In this document: piece by piece, positions 49,186 to 61,814 of the stretch
Numbering within the stretch: the stretch's first letter is position 1
Layout of the letters: each line of letters begins with the position of its first letter
Source of the DNA: Thamnaconus septentrionalis
Taxonomy: Eukaryota; Chordata; Actinopteri; Tetraodontiformes; Monacanthidae
NCBI GenBank assembly: GCA_009823395.1
Contig: CM020501.1
Span: 15,340,361-15,404,360, forward strand
Length of the DNA: 64,000 nucleotides
Direction: 5' to 3'
Notes under the pieces: model-generated
Seen by the model: the letters and a program-made list of their open reading frames with translations, nothing else
Told to the model about the DNA's origin: nothing
Database searches by the model: none
Position numbers and translations under genes: made by a program

Positions 49186-50629
49186 GTAAGCTGCGGTTAA
49201 AGCTCCCCAGCTTGGACCGTTCACACGCAAATGCCGAGCCCCACCGCACACGTCATGAAACGCGAGACAACATTCAGGTACCCGTTGACAGCGGAGGGGA
49301 CGGCATCCGTCGTTCAGTGGTGGTGGTGGTGGTGGGAGGGAGGCTGTGTGAGGAATGCCAGTGCTGTTGCAGTACCCTCCCATCCTGCAGAGGAGCTACT
49401 CAGATTTCACACAGTGGAAAGCGCGGTTCGCTCTGGTGTGCGATCATGTCTCGTGTCAAATGTCACCTGAGAGCATTTTACGCAACACGGTGAAGAACGT
49501 TCCAATGTGACTTACACCTATTGAGTATTCGTCTGTTATCAATGAGCATTTGCAGGCAAAGGCAGAGGCAATGCGGGCTCCTCACGTTCACTTGAAAGCG
49601 CCTCCAGCGAACAGATCCATGAACTCGAGACTCATGCGTCACATTAATTATTAATTGACACATCGATGTTTATGCTGTTTTTTTTTTTTTTAATGAAATG
49701 TTTTTGTCTTTCCGAGCAACATAAAAATATGGATGACACTAAAGTTAAAGAAGCATTGCAGCCCTGGGGAAAGATCTCCACTAACAACACCATTGTTTGT
49801 CAGTGTTGTTTCCCTCAACAATCTATTTGGTGAAAGAAAACACTCGGATTGACCAGCTGGACACTGCCTTCATTTATAGTAACTGGACAGTATTCAGACA
49901 ACTTGTGATGCTTCTCGAAACAAGTAAACAACCAGCAAAACACCCCAGGTTAGAAGAGCTGACTCCAATCCATCCATGTCTCCTGGACTGGGGTTGCAGG
50001 GCAGCTGGAGAACCTCCCACTTGGCCAAGAGGCGAGCTGCACTGCCGACATTAAAGAGTTGGATCGCAAATGAAAGAAAATGAAATGAGACAAAACACGG
50101 ATGCAAAATTCTACACCCCCGCAACCTCCAAAATAAAAATAGAAATAGAATAGAATGAAATGAAATGAAATGAAAAACTCTTAATGGCTACTATCCTTCT
50201 CCACAGATGAAGCCATTTGACCCATCCTCTCTCTGCTACCCGCCCTTCGATCATTACAGGAAATGAAAGTGAACAATCCAACTGGCTTCACTCGCTTACT
50301 TTCTTTTCTTCCTCCCTGCTTGAGCCCTCTATCTGGCACCGGGTTCCAATGTTTATGCATTTACTGAGATTGCTGGCGGGATTGTCAGAGAAAAAGGAGT
50401 TTTTTTTTTCCTTCTTTTCTCCCTTTCTTTTTTTTCTCCTATGCAATCTCTTGCCTTCAGAAACCATTAATGCCCATTCAACATCAACATCAAGGCACGG
50501 CTTTGATGTCTATTCTGGCAGCGGACCTCTTTCTTTCTCCGCTGCCTGCTGCTCCCTCTGTCTCTCTTCTTCTCTCTATCCCCCCCTTTATCCCTTCCTC
50601 TTCCCCTCGCTCGGCTCTTTACGGTTACT

Positions 50630-50900
50630 GTACAATCAAATAATTAAACGGATTGTCGACAAAATGATTTTACCTGGCAATTAAATATGCAAAACGAGTC
50701 GGCAGGCGTGTATGAGAAGGCGATTAAAAAGCGGGGGCCCCGCTGCAAATCTACAAAGGCTTTGCAGGCACAATAGGCAGCAGCCCTCGCTCGCCTCGCC
50801 GCACGAGCTTAGCCTGGGGAGTGACTGGTGTCTGTTTATAACAGTCTAACACAGCCATGTTTACAATAGCCTCGGCCATGCTCTGCCAATTACCACAATG
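50630..50900. promoter_or_regulatory. Candidate conserved non-coding element
   Basis: Unique DNA with CAAATAATTAAACGG, CAATTAAATATGCAAAACGA (an octamer/POU-like ATGCAAA), TCTACAAAGGCTTTG (TCF-like words on both strands) and CCAATTACCACAATG. No coding frame. Confidence 0.33.
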
Positions 50901-52211
50901 CAAGGATAAATGAGTGCCAGTGTTTGGAGAAAAAGGCGGATGAAGGTAGAGGCTGGCGGGAGACGCACGGGGCGGCTGGAGAGGGGAAGGCGGAGCTGCT
51001 GCAGTGGTGGTGGTGGTGGGGTTCTAGAATGGGGGGGGGGGACTAAAAAGTCACTCCAAAAGATGTTGATGAAAAGATTCAGCGGCAAGACTTTGTGCTC
51101 GGAATTAAAATGGAAACGTGCCGAGTCAAAAGTCAAGTTTTCCGCAGGGGCGTCAACTCCTGTAACCTGCGCTGAACTCCAACAAAGCACCTACTGAGGC
51201 TGGAATGTCACAGAAAGGCAGAGGGAAGATAGCCGTGAGGTGGTGGTGGAGGTACTGGTGGTGGAGGTGGGGCAAAGCTCCAGAGAGGGAATGCGACAGT
51301 CAGTGTCCATCTATCAACGCTCCAGTGGGGAAAAATGCAAGCAATTTTCCTGGATAGGGTTCCCTTCAAAGCCGGAGCCCCCGAGAGGCAGTAAAAATAG
51401 AGTCGTGGGGGAGGGAGGGAGGAAAGGGGGCGGTTTGGAAGCGGAGGGGTGGAGGGTTACACCTGCACCGTCACAGACAGCTCAACAGAAACTAGCTGGT
51501 TTTAGCCTGATTAAACCCGCCTCATTGTGCACTTTGAGACCGCGGAGGAATCGATTTCCGAGGTTCGGGGCGAACGCGGCACATCGATTATGTGCTGAAG
51601 TCCCACTGCAAGTGAGCGGCTGATGAAAAGAGTCGGGGAAATTAATCTAAGCTTTTTGTGGTGTTTAAAGGAAAAGAAGACAAAGTGCTCAGGGATGGCC
51701 GAGGGAAAGGGAGTCTTTGACTCCCGCATTGTGGAAAATTTGTGTTTCCAGCATTTTCCAACCTGTTAGTGACCTCCCAAGAAATCTGAAAAGTTGACTG
51801 TTTTCCTTCTTTTTGCTCTGCTCGCCATTAAGTGCTCACTAATAACACGCAATTCTGGAATCAACCCTTTGTGATGTCACAAATGGCAGTGATACCACAC
51901 CCAGGTTGCTGAAAAACACCCCCAGACAGGTGTTTGTTGCTCGTTAATACAGCTCCATTTCAGTTCAGCCTGAAATGTAGACACCTGGCAGATCTGACAG
52001 ATATGAATTATTTGGGTTATTTGCTATTGTGAGTATTTGTGTCTGATTTACATTCCCGCTCTGACAAAATAAATAAATAAAATGGGACAAATGAATGAAT
52101 ATTAGGAAAGGATCTGGTCAATAAATAATCTGTTTATTTTGGCGGTTACCTCGACTTTACCTCTTTTCAGATTAAACTGGGAGCCGTACAAGTAAATGTG
52201 CACGCATCCGA

Positions 52212-52216
<5 letters not shown>

Positions 52217-52253
<37 letters not shown>
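52217..52253. repeat. (CA)n microsatellite
   Basis: About 18 uninterrupted CA units. Confidence 0.95.
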
Positions 52254-52259
<6 letters not shown>

Positions 52260-52289
52260 ATATTCTCGTATTAAACCATGTTTCCTCCT

Positions 52290-52620
52290 CCCACCGCTGA
52301 AATGAAGCCAGATAATTGAAGCAAACATGGCTGGGCCCTCTGATAGGGGATGCAGGGTGCTTCATTAATGTTTGTGTTGACTGTCAGACGGAGTAGCGCC
52401 GGTCCTCATTGCTCTTTAATAGGACCAATTAGCCCGTGCCCCCATTTCCATGCCTAATGGCTCCCATTTAAAGTGCTGAATACAGAACGCGCACATTTAT
52501 CCACCACGGGGGCTTGCCAGGCATCAAAAGGTTACAGGCTTTTTAGTGATCGCTGTTTACGCTGCGGATTAGCGATTCACATTCATGAATTTGGAATATC
52601 CAGAGACGAGACGTGATTTT
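52290..52620. promoter_or_regulatory. Candidate conserved non-coding element just 3' of axin2
   Basis: Unique DNA with CAGATAATTGAAGC, GGTGCTTCATTAATG, GGACCAATTAGCCC, CCATGCCTAATGGC and GCGGATTAGCGATTC. The density of homeobox-like words and lack of repeats suggest an enhancer. It begins about 300 bases beyond the probable axin2 cleavage region. Confidence 0.35.
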
Positions 52621-52934
52621 CAGGTTTTTCTTTTTACGTTGACCTGTATGCGAATGTTGCAAGCAAAGAATTCACTGCATTACATGGCCAGTGGAATAGA
52701 CTCAAATCATTTTGTCTCCCAAATAGTGGGTCACCTCTGATACTGAAGTCCGTTTTTGTACTGTAAAGCGTTTTTAGTGTTGTTTATTAATCCATCCCAT
52801 CCCAATCTGACCCTTCTTTCAAACATGTTTATGCGTAACTGCCCGTCTGGGACAAATTTGTTCCAGCAAATAAGAAACGGAGACGTGAAATCACACGCAA
52901 TCATTGCAGAAGGAGCTCCAGACACAACGGTTCA

Positions 52935-54954
52935 TTTGAAAAATATAAAACTTTAATAAAGGCTACATCTCTCAATAATTACAATAATTATAGGTCCATG
53001 TAAATCTTTAAATGAAACTCTTTATATAATGTATAATTTACAGTTTAGATAAAATGAAATTAAAACACAAAAGGCTGTGGTTTTACAAAACAAAAACAAC
53101 AAAAAACCCAAAATAATATGATTACAGGATATTATTAAAAGCATAAAAATATCTTTTCAACATAAAACCCTTCTGAAAACCAAGGGATATATATTAAAAC
53201 CCTGAAACAGGGTAGCACATGGTATGGCGTCCATGTAGGCACAGGTGCTGTACTCATAAAACACCAGCAAGTCTGTGTGTGTGTGAGTGTGAGTGTGTTG
53301 TTCATGTCTGCATGTGCTATGTGTGCATCACATATGTGTATGTAGGTGTCCATATTCCAGAATGCATAATTACAATGTATACAGGAGCTCAGCTATATAC
53401 GATGTTACTGTAACAACATTCAAAGGTTAATTGCAGCCATAATTAACGTTCTGCTTGGATTTTTTTGCGTGTTTTTTTTTTCCTTTTCGTTCATGCTAGC
53501 CACCTCCCGGGAGAGAAGTCGTTCTCTGCGACCCAGTCTGTGTTTTCTTTCCGTGAGCACAAGTTCATTCCGTGTGTGTATGTGTGTGCGTGTGTGGGAG
53601 AGATTTTGTGTGTGTGTGTGTGTGTGTGTGGTGAGTGCGCGGGCTGTAAACACTGCCATTATTAGGTGGTACAACTTGTGCTCCAGGTCTCCTCTCCGTG
53701 TGCATCTGTGACTGTCTCCTCATCCCCACCCTGTGCAATGCCTGGTTCACAAACAAAGGCACAACAAAAAAGATCGAGCTCTGCTGGGGGGGGGTTCGGG
53801 GGTACGAGGGAGTGACGAACCTCACCTTACAAACTATCAGCAGCATATAAGACGGGAGGTGGGGGGCGGTGGGGGGGTCACCGTTGAGAATATTTTTGTT
53901 TGTTTTGTGTTTTTGGGGGAGGGGGCCAGGGGGGGAGCGGGGGGGCCAGGGGGCGTGTCGACCACGGCACCTGCTAAGGTTGTTAGTTTGGGTCCGACGG
54001 GGCAACAAGGCTATGGAAGGTGCTAGGCTAGTGTTGTGTCCTCTGTGTAAGGTAAAAAAAAAGAAAAAAAAGAACCAAAAACAAAAAAACAAATGCAAAG
54101 AAAGAAAAAAAAACAAAAACACCAAATATCATCACCACAGTATTCTCCCAACATTCAAAGCAGCTTGCCCATTGGCTGGGATCAGGGGAGGAGGAGGGGG
54201 CGGGGACACAGGTTTAAGAAAACGTTAGAAAATGAGGGGGTCCGTGGGGAAAGAGGTGGGGGGGGGGGGGTTCCTTTCAATAAATACTTAATAAAAACTT
54301 TCAACTCATGACAAAAAACATCTCTCTATATATATATAATACATGTATATATACATATATATGCATGTATGTATATGCACATGTACAGACGTTTTTGTGA
54401 CGACGTTGGGAGTGTAACTTTAAGAGCAGGTTGGTGGCGCCACCATCACGTGGCGCCTCAAAAGTCCTTTTTCCACCCGGGCGGCCGGGCGGCCGTGAAC
54501 GCACCATCAGTCTGTCGTTGCATCGTCTGCATCTTCAGTGGTTATTATTCGAGGGGAGGGGGGGGGTCGGCGGTCTCCCCGCCTCAGGCCATCCAATCAC
54601 CGTCATTCTTTTGAAAACGTCTCTTCCCTTGTGTTTCTAAGGCTGATTGGTTAATAAGAGTCAGGGAGGGGGCGGGACCTCCTCTGGATTTTTTTTTTTT
54701 TCTCGGCATACTTCATTGGCTCGACTTCCTTCAATCGCTCCTCTTGTGCTGGATATATTAACTCTGTTTAGCTTAATATTAAGAAATAGAAGAAAAAAAA
54801 GAAGAACGGAACAAAAAGTCCAGAGTGTTTCTTGGTAATTACAAAGAGTCTTTTCCTCAAGTTTTTAAGAGAAACTTTAGCTTTTGGTTGGGGGGTGTCT
54901 GTTTGGAGGGAGGGGGGCGGGGTGGCGGTAAGGGCAGCGGTTGGCTGTTGGCTT
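52935..54954 (-). other. axin2: Probable 3' UTR of axin2
   Basis: From the axin2 stop codon, sequence without coding texture continues for about 2.0 kb to a minus-strand ATTAAA followed by a GT-rich stretch. It holds G runs, a (GT)n at about 53,606-53,630 and ATATATAC-rich low complexity near 54,328-54,370. The right boundary is fixed by the stop codon. The left boundary is inferred from the poly(A) signal only. Confidence 0.45.
52952..52957 (-). terminator. Candidate poly(A) signal ATTAAA for axin2
   Basis: TTTAAT on the + strand reads ATTAAA on the minus strand. About 20-30 bases downstream on the minus strand is the GT-rich CCGTTGTGTCTGG. Other AATAAA words on this strand lie further on (about 52,785 and 52,133), so a longer UTR is possible. 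Confidence 0.4.
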
Positions 54955-55081
54955 TTAGTCCATCCTCTCCACCTTGCCGAGGACCTTCCCCTCGTACATG
55001 GGCAGGACGGTGGCGTCCTCCAGCACCTCCTCGAACACGGCGCCGCACTCAAATTCATCACTGGCTTTCTTGAAGTAGTAC
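54955..55081 (-). CDS. axin2: axin2 last coding exon: second half of DIX domain and stop
   Basis: Acceptor CTCCCTCCTCAG|. The split Arg codon CG|G is completed here, then [19 protein letters not shown] continues to KVERMD and TAA at 54,957-54,955. This is the beta-grasp second half of DIX used for head-to-tail polymerisation. Confidence 0.97.
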
Positions 55082-56126
55082 CTGAGGAGGGAGGACAAAC
55101 AAACAGAGAGAGAGTCTGTGATTAGAAAATGCCAAGTGTAGGTGTTTGTAAAAAAAAAAGATGAAGCAACTGGCACCACACGCACAGCGCAAAACAGAAA
55201 GCTTGAAGTCAAACGGGATCTGACAGAGTGGCAGCGGCGGTGCATCACATGCGTTTCATCGGCCTTTTAAAAAACGCTTTGAGGCACCTACACAACCACT
55301 TCCATATACAGGCTCGTGCACAACTGACTCCCTTTAGTCACCCCCACCCCACTCGAAAAAAAACAAAATCACACACACACACACACTTTGAGAGCCCGAA
55401 ATGGATCCTGCTCAAAAACAACTTAGTCATAGCTCTTCAATGCCGTCCGTGCTCAACTTCAAAGGCCGGGCCTGACTCCACATCACACCGCTGCACAAAC
55501 AGAGCTGAACCCTCCATTTAAACACTCCCTGCGAGACCTTCGCGCCGCTACAAAACCGACCCGGCTGGTGTGCGTGCGCACGTGCGCGCCCATGTGCACT
55601 CGCCTCGCCTCCTCGTCCACTTGTTCGCCAGGGCCCATTCTGCAGATGCCTATCTGTCCCGCAAGGTCTTATTAATGTTGAAGGGTTAATTAGAGACTCT
55701 GCGCTTTGGTCTCCCCCCCCCCCTCCCCCCCGCTCCCTCGGCCCCTCCCACCCCTGTGTCGCCGTGACTTCTAATTGGACTCGCTGCCAAATGAAGGGCC
55801 TTTCCTGTCGCGCAGGTTGACATTTCAGGTGCCTGAGAGTCTGCCGCCGATATCGGGGGGCAGGTGGTGGTGGTGGTGGGAGAGGGGTGGAGGGGGGGGG
55901 CATGCGCGCACAAATGCGGGCACGTCCAGCGCTTTACTCTTGCACAATTGGCTGTATCTGTCACGCACACAAGTTCGGGCAGCTTTTCCGATCACCTGCC
56001 GAGAACAGAGAGAAAGGAAGGGGAGACGGTGGGGGGTGGGGTGGGGGTGGGGGGGTGCAGCGCCTTCCCTCGCTCTGTGAGTGAGAGTGATGTTTGGATG
56101 CAGGCCAAGCCTGAGGGCCTCTATCC

Positions 56127-56158
<32 letters not shown>

Positions 56159-56536
56159 GGCAGACAAGACTCCTGGAGGTCACAGGTCATTTAGCCAGCT
56201 TCACTTCTTCTTCTTCTTCTCTCAAGCAGAGATAACTCCCAGGGTTCGCTGCGGTCCCAGCCACTGTGAAAGTCTCCCGGAGCTTTCTAATGATTTCTCT
56301 TCTCGACTTTAAACCCGGCAAAAGAGCAGCAGGGGGGGATTTAATGATAAGCTTTGTAATGGAAAAATGCCTCATTGTGCCTGTGTGTGTGTGCGTGTTA
56401 GTGTGTGTTCGTGTGTGCGTACGTCTGCACTCGGAATTCAGAGAAAACCCTGTTTTGTTTAGGTTTTTTTTTTTTTTTTTTTACGAGGGACTGCGAGTCA
56501 CTCGAGCAACACGTCCAGGGAGGAGCGTAACACACA

Positions 56537-56572
<36 letters not shown>

Positions 56573-58277
56573 CACACGCACACACACACAGTCTCATGGA
56601 CTTTGTTGACTGTAAGCACAAGCAAAGGGAGGCGACTGTGTTACCACCGCTGCTTGAGTCTGTGTGTGCGTGATGACTTTATTAAATGATAGTTTTTTGG
56701 CATTAACTTTTTTCCCTGCTGCTGTCCAAACTTTCCTTTTTTCGCCTCTTTATCATCATTAATGAAGACCAAAGAAAAGCGCTGCCCCTCTTTAATTTGC
56801 TCGAGGGGCCGATTCCGTTTCCAGGGACGACGGCGAGATTTTCTCTTACAAAATAGTTCAAAATCATTGCTTTGTTTTCCGAGAGCTCGAGACAGACGGA
56901 GTCTTTCCATTGGAACATGTTTTATGTGGCAGGATTCTCTCCTCTCTCTCTCTCTCCGTCTCTCTCTCGCTCGCTCTCTGCAACATCTGGCACCAATATC
57001 ATCTGGCAACGCGGCGGAGTACTGTTCTCCACTGTACTGCTGCCATGTCCAAATTAACCAACTCCACACATTCTGCTGCCATTGAAGCCAGGCGCCTCAT
57101 CCCAAGCACCCCCCCTCCCACCCCCATCCGCCCGCCTCCACTTCTGAGTACTAGGATAGCAGTCAGTGGTGCAATGACTCGTTTGTGGCCTGTCTTCTTC
57201 TCTTGCCCAACAAGCAGATGTTGATGTTGTGAGCATCGAGTCCGTTTTGCACAATTGCACGGGAAACGGTTATCAAGCCAGGGGAAGTTTGGAGGTTCCG
57301 GGTGTCAAGGTCTTCCGCCTTATTAGTAACGTTTTGGTTTACTCTGTAAATTCTTGCCTTTTGTTTTGGATTTCCTCCCCAACATCTGACAGGAGATGTT
57401 CCCTGCCGGTCGCTCTTAACCGCTATCAGCCATTAAACAGAGGAAGGTGCTCGGGGCATTTGATTTAAACGGCTGACGCAAGAGTGCGGAGGAGGACTCT
57501 GAAGGCCTTGGAATGGTCCTTGCGCAAAAAATAAAATGTCCCAGGCTTCAAAGCCATATTTATTAAAGCTGCCTTACCATGAAAATCAGGACCAGATGAG
57601 ACTTAAAAAAAAAAAAAGCTTAAGAAGCCCCTCGTCCCCACAAATACTAAATGCACTTGATCGGCCCATTTTTCTGTTGTAAGACTACAGCGTTTCAGAC
57701 CCCCCACACGAGTGTAGACAACAAGCATAACCAACACACACACATTCAGCGACAACCAACCCCTAAAAATGGCAACAACCTCGACGAGACGCCGGCAATT
57801 AACCATGTGAGCGTGTGCAAAAGCCGTGCGTGAAACTGTGATCTACTCCTGGCAGGAGGCGGATATTTACCGGTAGTTGCCTTTCTTGCTCAACTGTTCC
57901 TTGAAGTGTCCCAGAGTGAGGCAGTGGGTCTTCATCATGCTGCGATAAGGGATCTCCTCACCACAGAAGAAGTAGGTGACCACAAGCTCCTTTGACCTAA
58001 AAACACAAAATTAAAAAAGAAAAAGAAAGGTGTTTTAAAAAAGAGATGCGCTTGTAAGGGAAGGAGGTCCATTCGTGGAAAGCAAACACATGCACTCGAG
58101 TGCTATTAATTAAGGCTGCCAGGAGACAGCAGGCTCCACTAGCGGTCAACCAATTAAAACTAAAAGAGACCTTGCAGTCAGGTGCTTGTAACAAGTGTAT
58201 GAAGGTGATGCTGATAAATTACAGTAACCAGGAGCTGCTTAGCACATCTTTGTCGGATTCCACTACGGTTTGAGAGG

Positions 58278-58344
<67 letters not shown>

Positions 58345-61300
58345 CGCGCGCTAGGAGTTAAGATACTGTATTAAAGCATGTTTAATCTTAAATGATTAAA
58401 AGGCGAGAAGACTTCAAAGACAGAGCTGTGCTGACTCACAACATCCCTCTTTGATGGGACGAGTGTGAGAACACAAGCTTGCAATGGGGGGGCTTATAAA
58501 TCTGTCTGAGTGTGTGAGTAATGAAATATGGAAAACTAGAGCGCAATTGAGAAATATGTAGAAAAAAAACATTAAAAAAAGAGCGAACAGATTAGTAGAC
58601 GGGATTCCTGCAGATTCCAGGAAAGAAGAAGAAGAAGAAACTTACTCGTCTGCTTGGAGTCCCGGTCCCACCAGAGGGCTTCCTCCAGTGGGAAAGGCAG
58701 CTGCTGGATGGCTTCTGTCTCTTTGAAGGCCAATGGCTGCTGTCGATGGCCTTTAAAAAAAATATATATATACCACACAGATCAGAAACCTGCTCTTCTC
58801 CATGCCGACTGATCGACAATGGGCAAGGTTTGTCAGTTTTGTTCCCGTGTGCAACATCTGGTGGTCGCTCACCTTTGCTTTGGCGGCTTGGAGACCTCCT
58901 CCAGTCGGCGGCAGGCCTCCTCCAGCTGCGCCAGCGTGTTGGGTGGTGGAAGGGGCGGCATAGCCGGGTCCTGGATAAACGGGTGCCCCGGGTGGTGGCC
59001 ACGGGGGTGGACGCCACTGCCGATGCCGCCGCCGCCCCAGGAGTGACTCCGGTTGGGCAGCGTCTTGGAGTCCAGAGGGCTGGGCTTCCTCAGGCCTTGA
59101 GCGCTGTTAAGGATACAACTGGTGAGTGGGAAACCATGGCCAGGGTAGGAACAGGTACAAGAATTCAACCCTGCGGATGCTGTGGGTGTTCCTGGTAGAC
59201 TCGTACCTGTGTGGTCTGTGCTTGCCCTGCCTCTCGCTCTCAAGGATCCACTGCCAAACATTCTGCGAGCGGTCGGTGGCGTCGAGAGGAAGGCATGGCG
59301 ACGATATGCCCTCATCTGTGGCCTTGACCGGCCGCTTGTACAAAGTGCTGCAGCGACTGCAAGTGCAGAGCGGTACAAGTTAGAGACAGGCGGACCTGGA
59401 ACCGCTGGAAGACTCACTTTGAAGCGGGGCTCAGTTGCCTTGTTGGCACAACTCAAAAAAAGCTAATACTCACGCAGGCGTGAAGTCGGAATAATTGGCG
59501 CCCCCTGGAGGGCAGAGGCACTGCACACGCTGGGCCGCCTCAGCCTCAATCTGCTCCTTGGTCTTGGGCCCGGCGTGGTGGTGGTGGATGTAGTGGTGGT
59601 GGATGTGCTTGGTGGACGGCCTGCCCGCTGTCAGGACCTTGGAGGGCCCGGGGTAAGCACCAAAGAAGGGCCCGTGGCCAGACGGCACGGGCGGCGCCGT
59701 CCGATCCGGGGAGCTGGAGCGCGGGGAGTGGCGGGTCACGCCGGGTGACTGGCAGCCGGGGGTCTTCAGGACGCGGGACAGGTGCTCGTCCAAGATGGCC
59801 TGCGGATCCTCCTCGCACTGGCTGCCGGACGGCAGGAGAGGGTGAGTGAAGGAAGTGCTGCTGATGAGGTCACTGCTCTCCTCTCTTTCTTCCTCCTGGG
59901 CAGTCGGAGAAGAAAAACCCTTTTAAATTCAAAGCATCTGTCAGAAATATCCGCGGCGAGTCACTGGTGGTAGAAAGCGGCAAACGGAGGAATTTGTGTC
60001 TGAACTCATACCAACTTCTATCCATCGTCCTCTCAAGTCTGCAAGATCAAACGGCCGGGTAACTTGATTTGAGTTTCCTTTTTGCCACACTGTTATCTTC
60101 GCTAACAGGCTTTGGGTGCGCTTCATCTATAATGCAGAGTGCGGCTGCGCTTTCACAAAGAGACTGGCACTGCTCATACTCAGCAAACGTGCCACTGGAG
60201 AGTAAGCTAAGTGCTAACTATTTGAGGGAACTTCAAGTGTGCCTCGAAACATAACTTTTGAAAGTTTCTCTGGATGAAGCAGGCTAGGACGAAGACAGGG
60301 GAAGTCGCAGCTAAAACCAAGACGCACTTTCGAATCCCTCGGTCTTTCTCCTCGCGTTCCAACGTGCTAAAACTGCCAGTAAGTCTGGCACAGAGCGCCA
60401 TCGAGCCAAGTTGACTTGTAAGTGACTTTTTTTTTTTCTGGATTCCGTACCTCCTGAATCTGCTGCAGCCTCTCCTCCAGCGAACTCATGGTGTCCTGCT
60501 CCCGCTTCAGCTTCTCCAGCCGAGCGATGAGCTGGGCGGCGAAGGCCGAGGGCTCGACGGGCGTCATCTCCTTAGGCAGCCGGTGCGTCCGCTGCAGGGT
60601 GGACAGACAAGAGGGAGGAGGGAAGGACACGTCAGTGTAACTGCATAGTGTTTCTGACAGATGCAATATGTCGCGCTAATCCGCTGCCCTTGCCCTAATC
60701 CTATCTTGTTTTTCCAAAAAACCTGTTACTATTCCAAAAAGGCCTAATCCAGATGCCCTTGCCCTGGAGCTAACCCGAACCTTTCTCCCTTCCCCAGATC
60801 TCCTCATGCCCAGTGCCCTTGGCAGTGCCAGGCTGCTGGGCGAGGGGCGGGAGGAGGTGGGGTGGGGTGGGGTTGGTGGTTGTGGTGGTGGAGGGAGGAG
60901 GGGTAGAAAAAGGGGGTAGCGATGGCGGGGTAGCAGTTGGTCTCGCTCGGAGGGGAGGCCCCCTGCCTGCACCCTCTGTAGCCCAACCAAGCCATCAGCT
61001 AGGCAGCCTCTGAAGTCAGCACACTTCAAAGGGGCCTTGTCAAACATCAAACGCACACTAGGGGTGGGAGGGACACGCAGCTTTAAATCTCCGAATAAAA
61101 GCCAGATATCGACAGAGAAGAGAGAGCGCAGCGGAGGGGAGGGGAGGGGGAGGGTGAAAAAAGGGAAGAGAGGGACAAAATTAACAGCATGAAAAAAGAG
61201 GGAGAGGATTGAGACGTGCGCTCGCAAAAGCAGCCATGGTGGCGGAGAAGGAGGGAGAGGATAGAGGAGTCAAATACTGGGAAGATCTGAGGAGAAGTAG

Positions 61301-61763
61301 TAATTTATTTCCCGGCTGCATGCGGGGCAGCTCTGAGGTACTCTAGTCACATTATCCTCCTTTTTCTTCAACTCTGTGCACCGGCTTCTCTCTCTCTCTC
61401 TCTCTCCCATTCTCACTTTTTTTGTTATTTGGCACACTGGCTTTCTTGATTTTGACTCTTCTTTTGTTGTTCCTCTCATCTCTTTGTAGACACGATGAAG
61501 GGGAGAAGAAGAAAGGCAAGCAGAGCTGCTGGCAAAGGAGCGCCAGCCCTGCACGGGGCCCCCGCTGCCTGGGGCTGGTGCATCATGGGAGACAGAGCCA
61601 TCTCCAAATCAGGAGGGAGACATTAAAGGAGTGCAAGTGGGAAAGGAAAAGAGAGAGGGAGACAGAGGGAAGAGACAGAGAGGAGAGGAGAAAGGAGAAG
61701 AAAAAAAAGGCGGAACAGACAACACTGTCGGTGGATGCACAAACACACACATAAACACCGACA

Positions 61764-61814
<51 letters not shown>

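Larger units (their letters stand above)
55082..57870 (-). other. axin2: Last axin2 intron, 2.8 kb, with microsatellites and enhancer-like stretches
   Basis: It splits the DIX domain. It holds a GT run near 56,129-56,153, a GCAC array at 56,530-56,590 and T and G runs. Two unique stretches, about 55,640-55,850 and 56,760-56,930, look like non-coding regulatory DNA. A 79-codon open frame near 57,229 has no splice context and is not called. Confidence 0.8.

Noticed and set aside
50205..50275. Possible exon after CCTTCTCCACAG, as partner of the 49,185 donor
   Set aside because: In the required phase it gives a stop codon at once, and no GT donor follows.
57229..57468. 79-codon + strand frame inside the last axin2 intron
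   Set aside because: No start, splice or homology evidence. The stretch reads better as non-coding intronic DNA.
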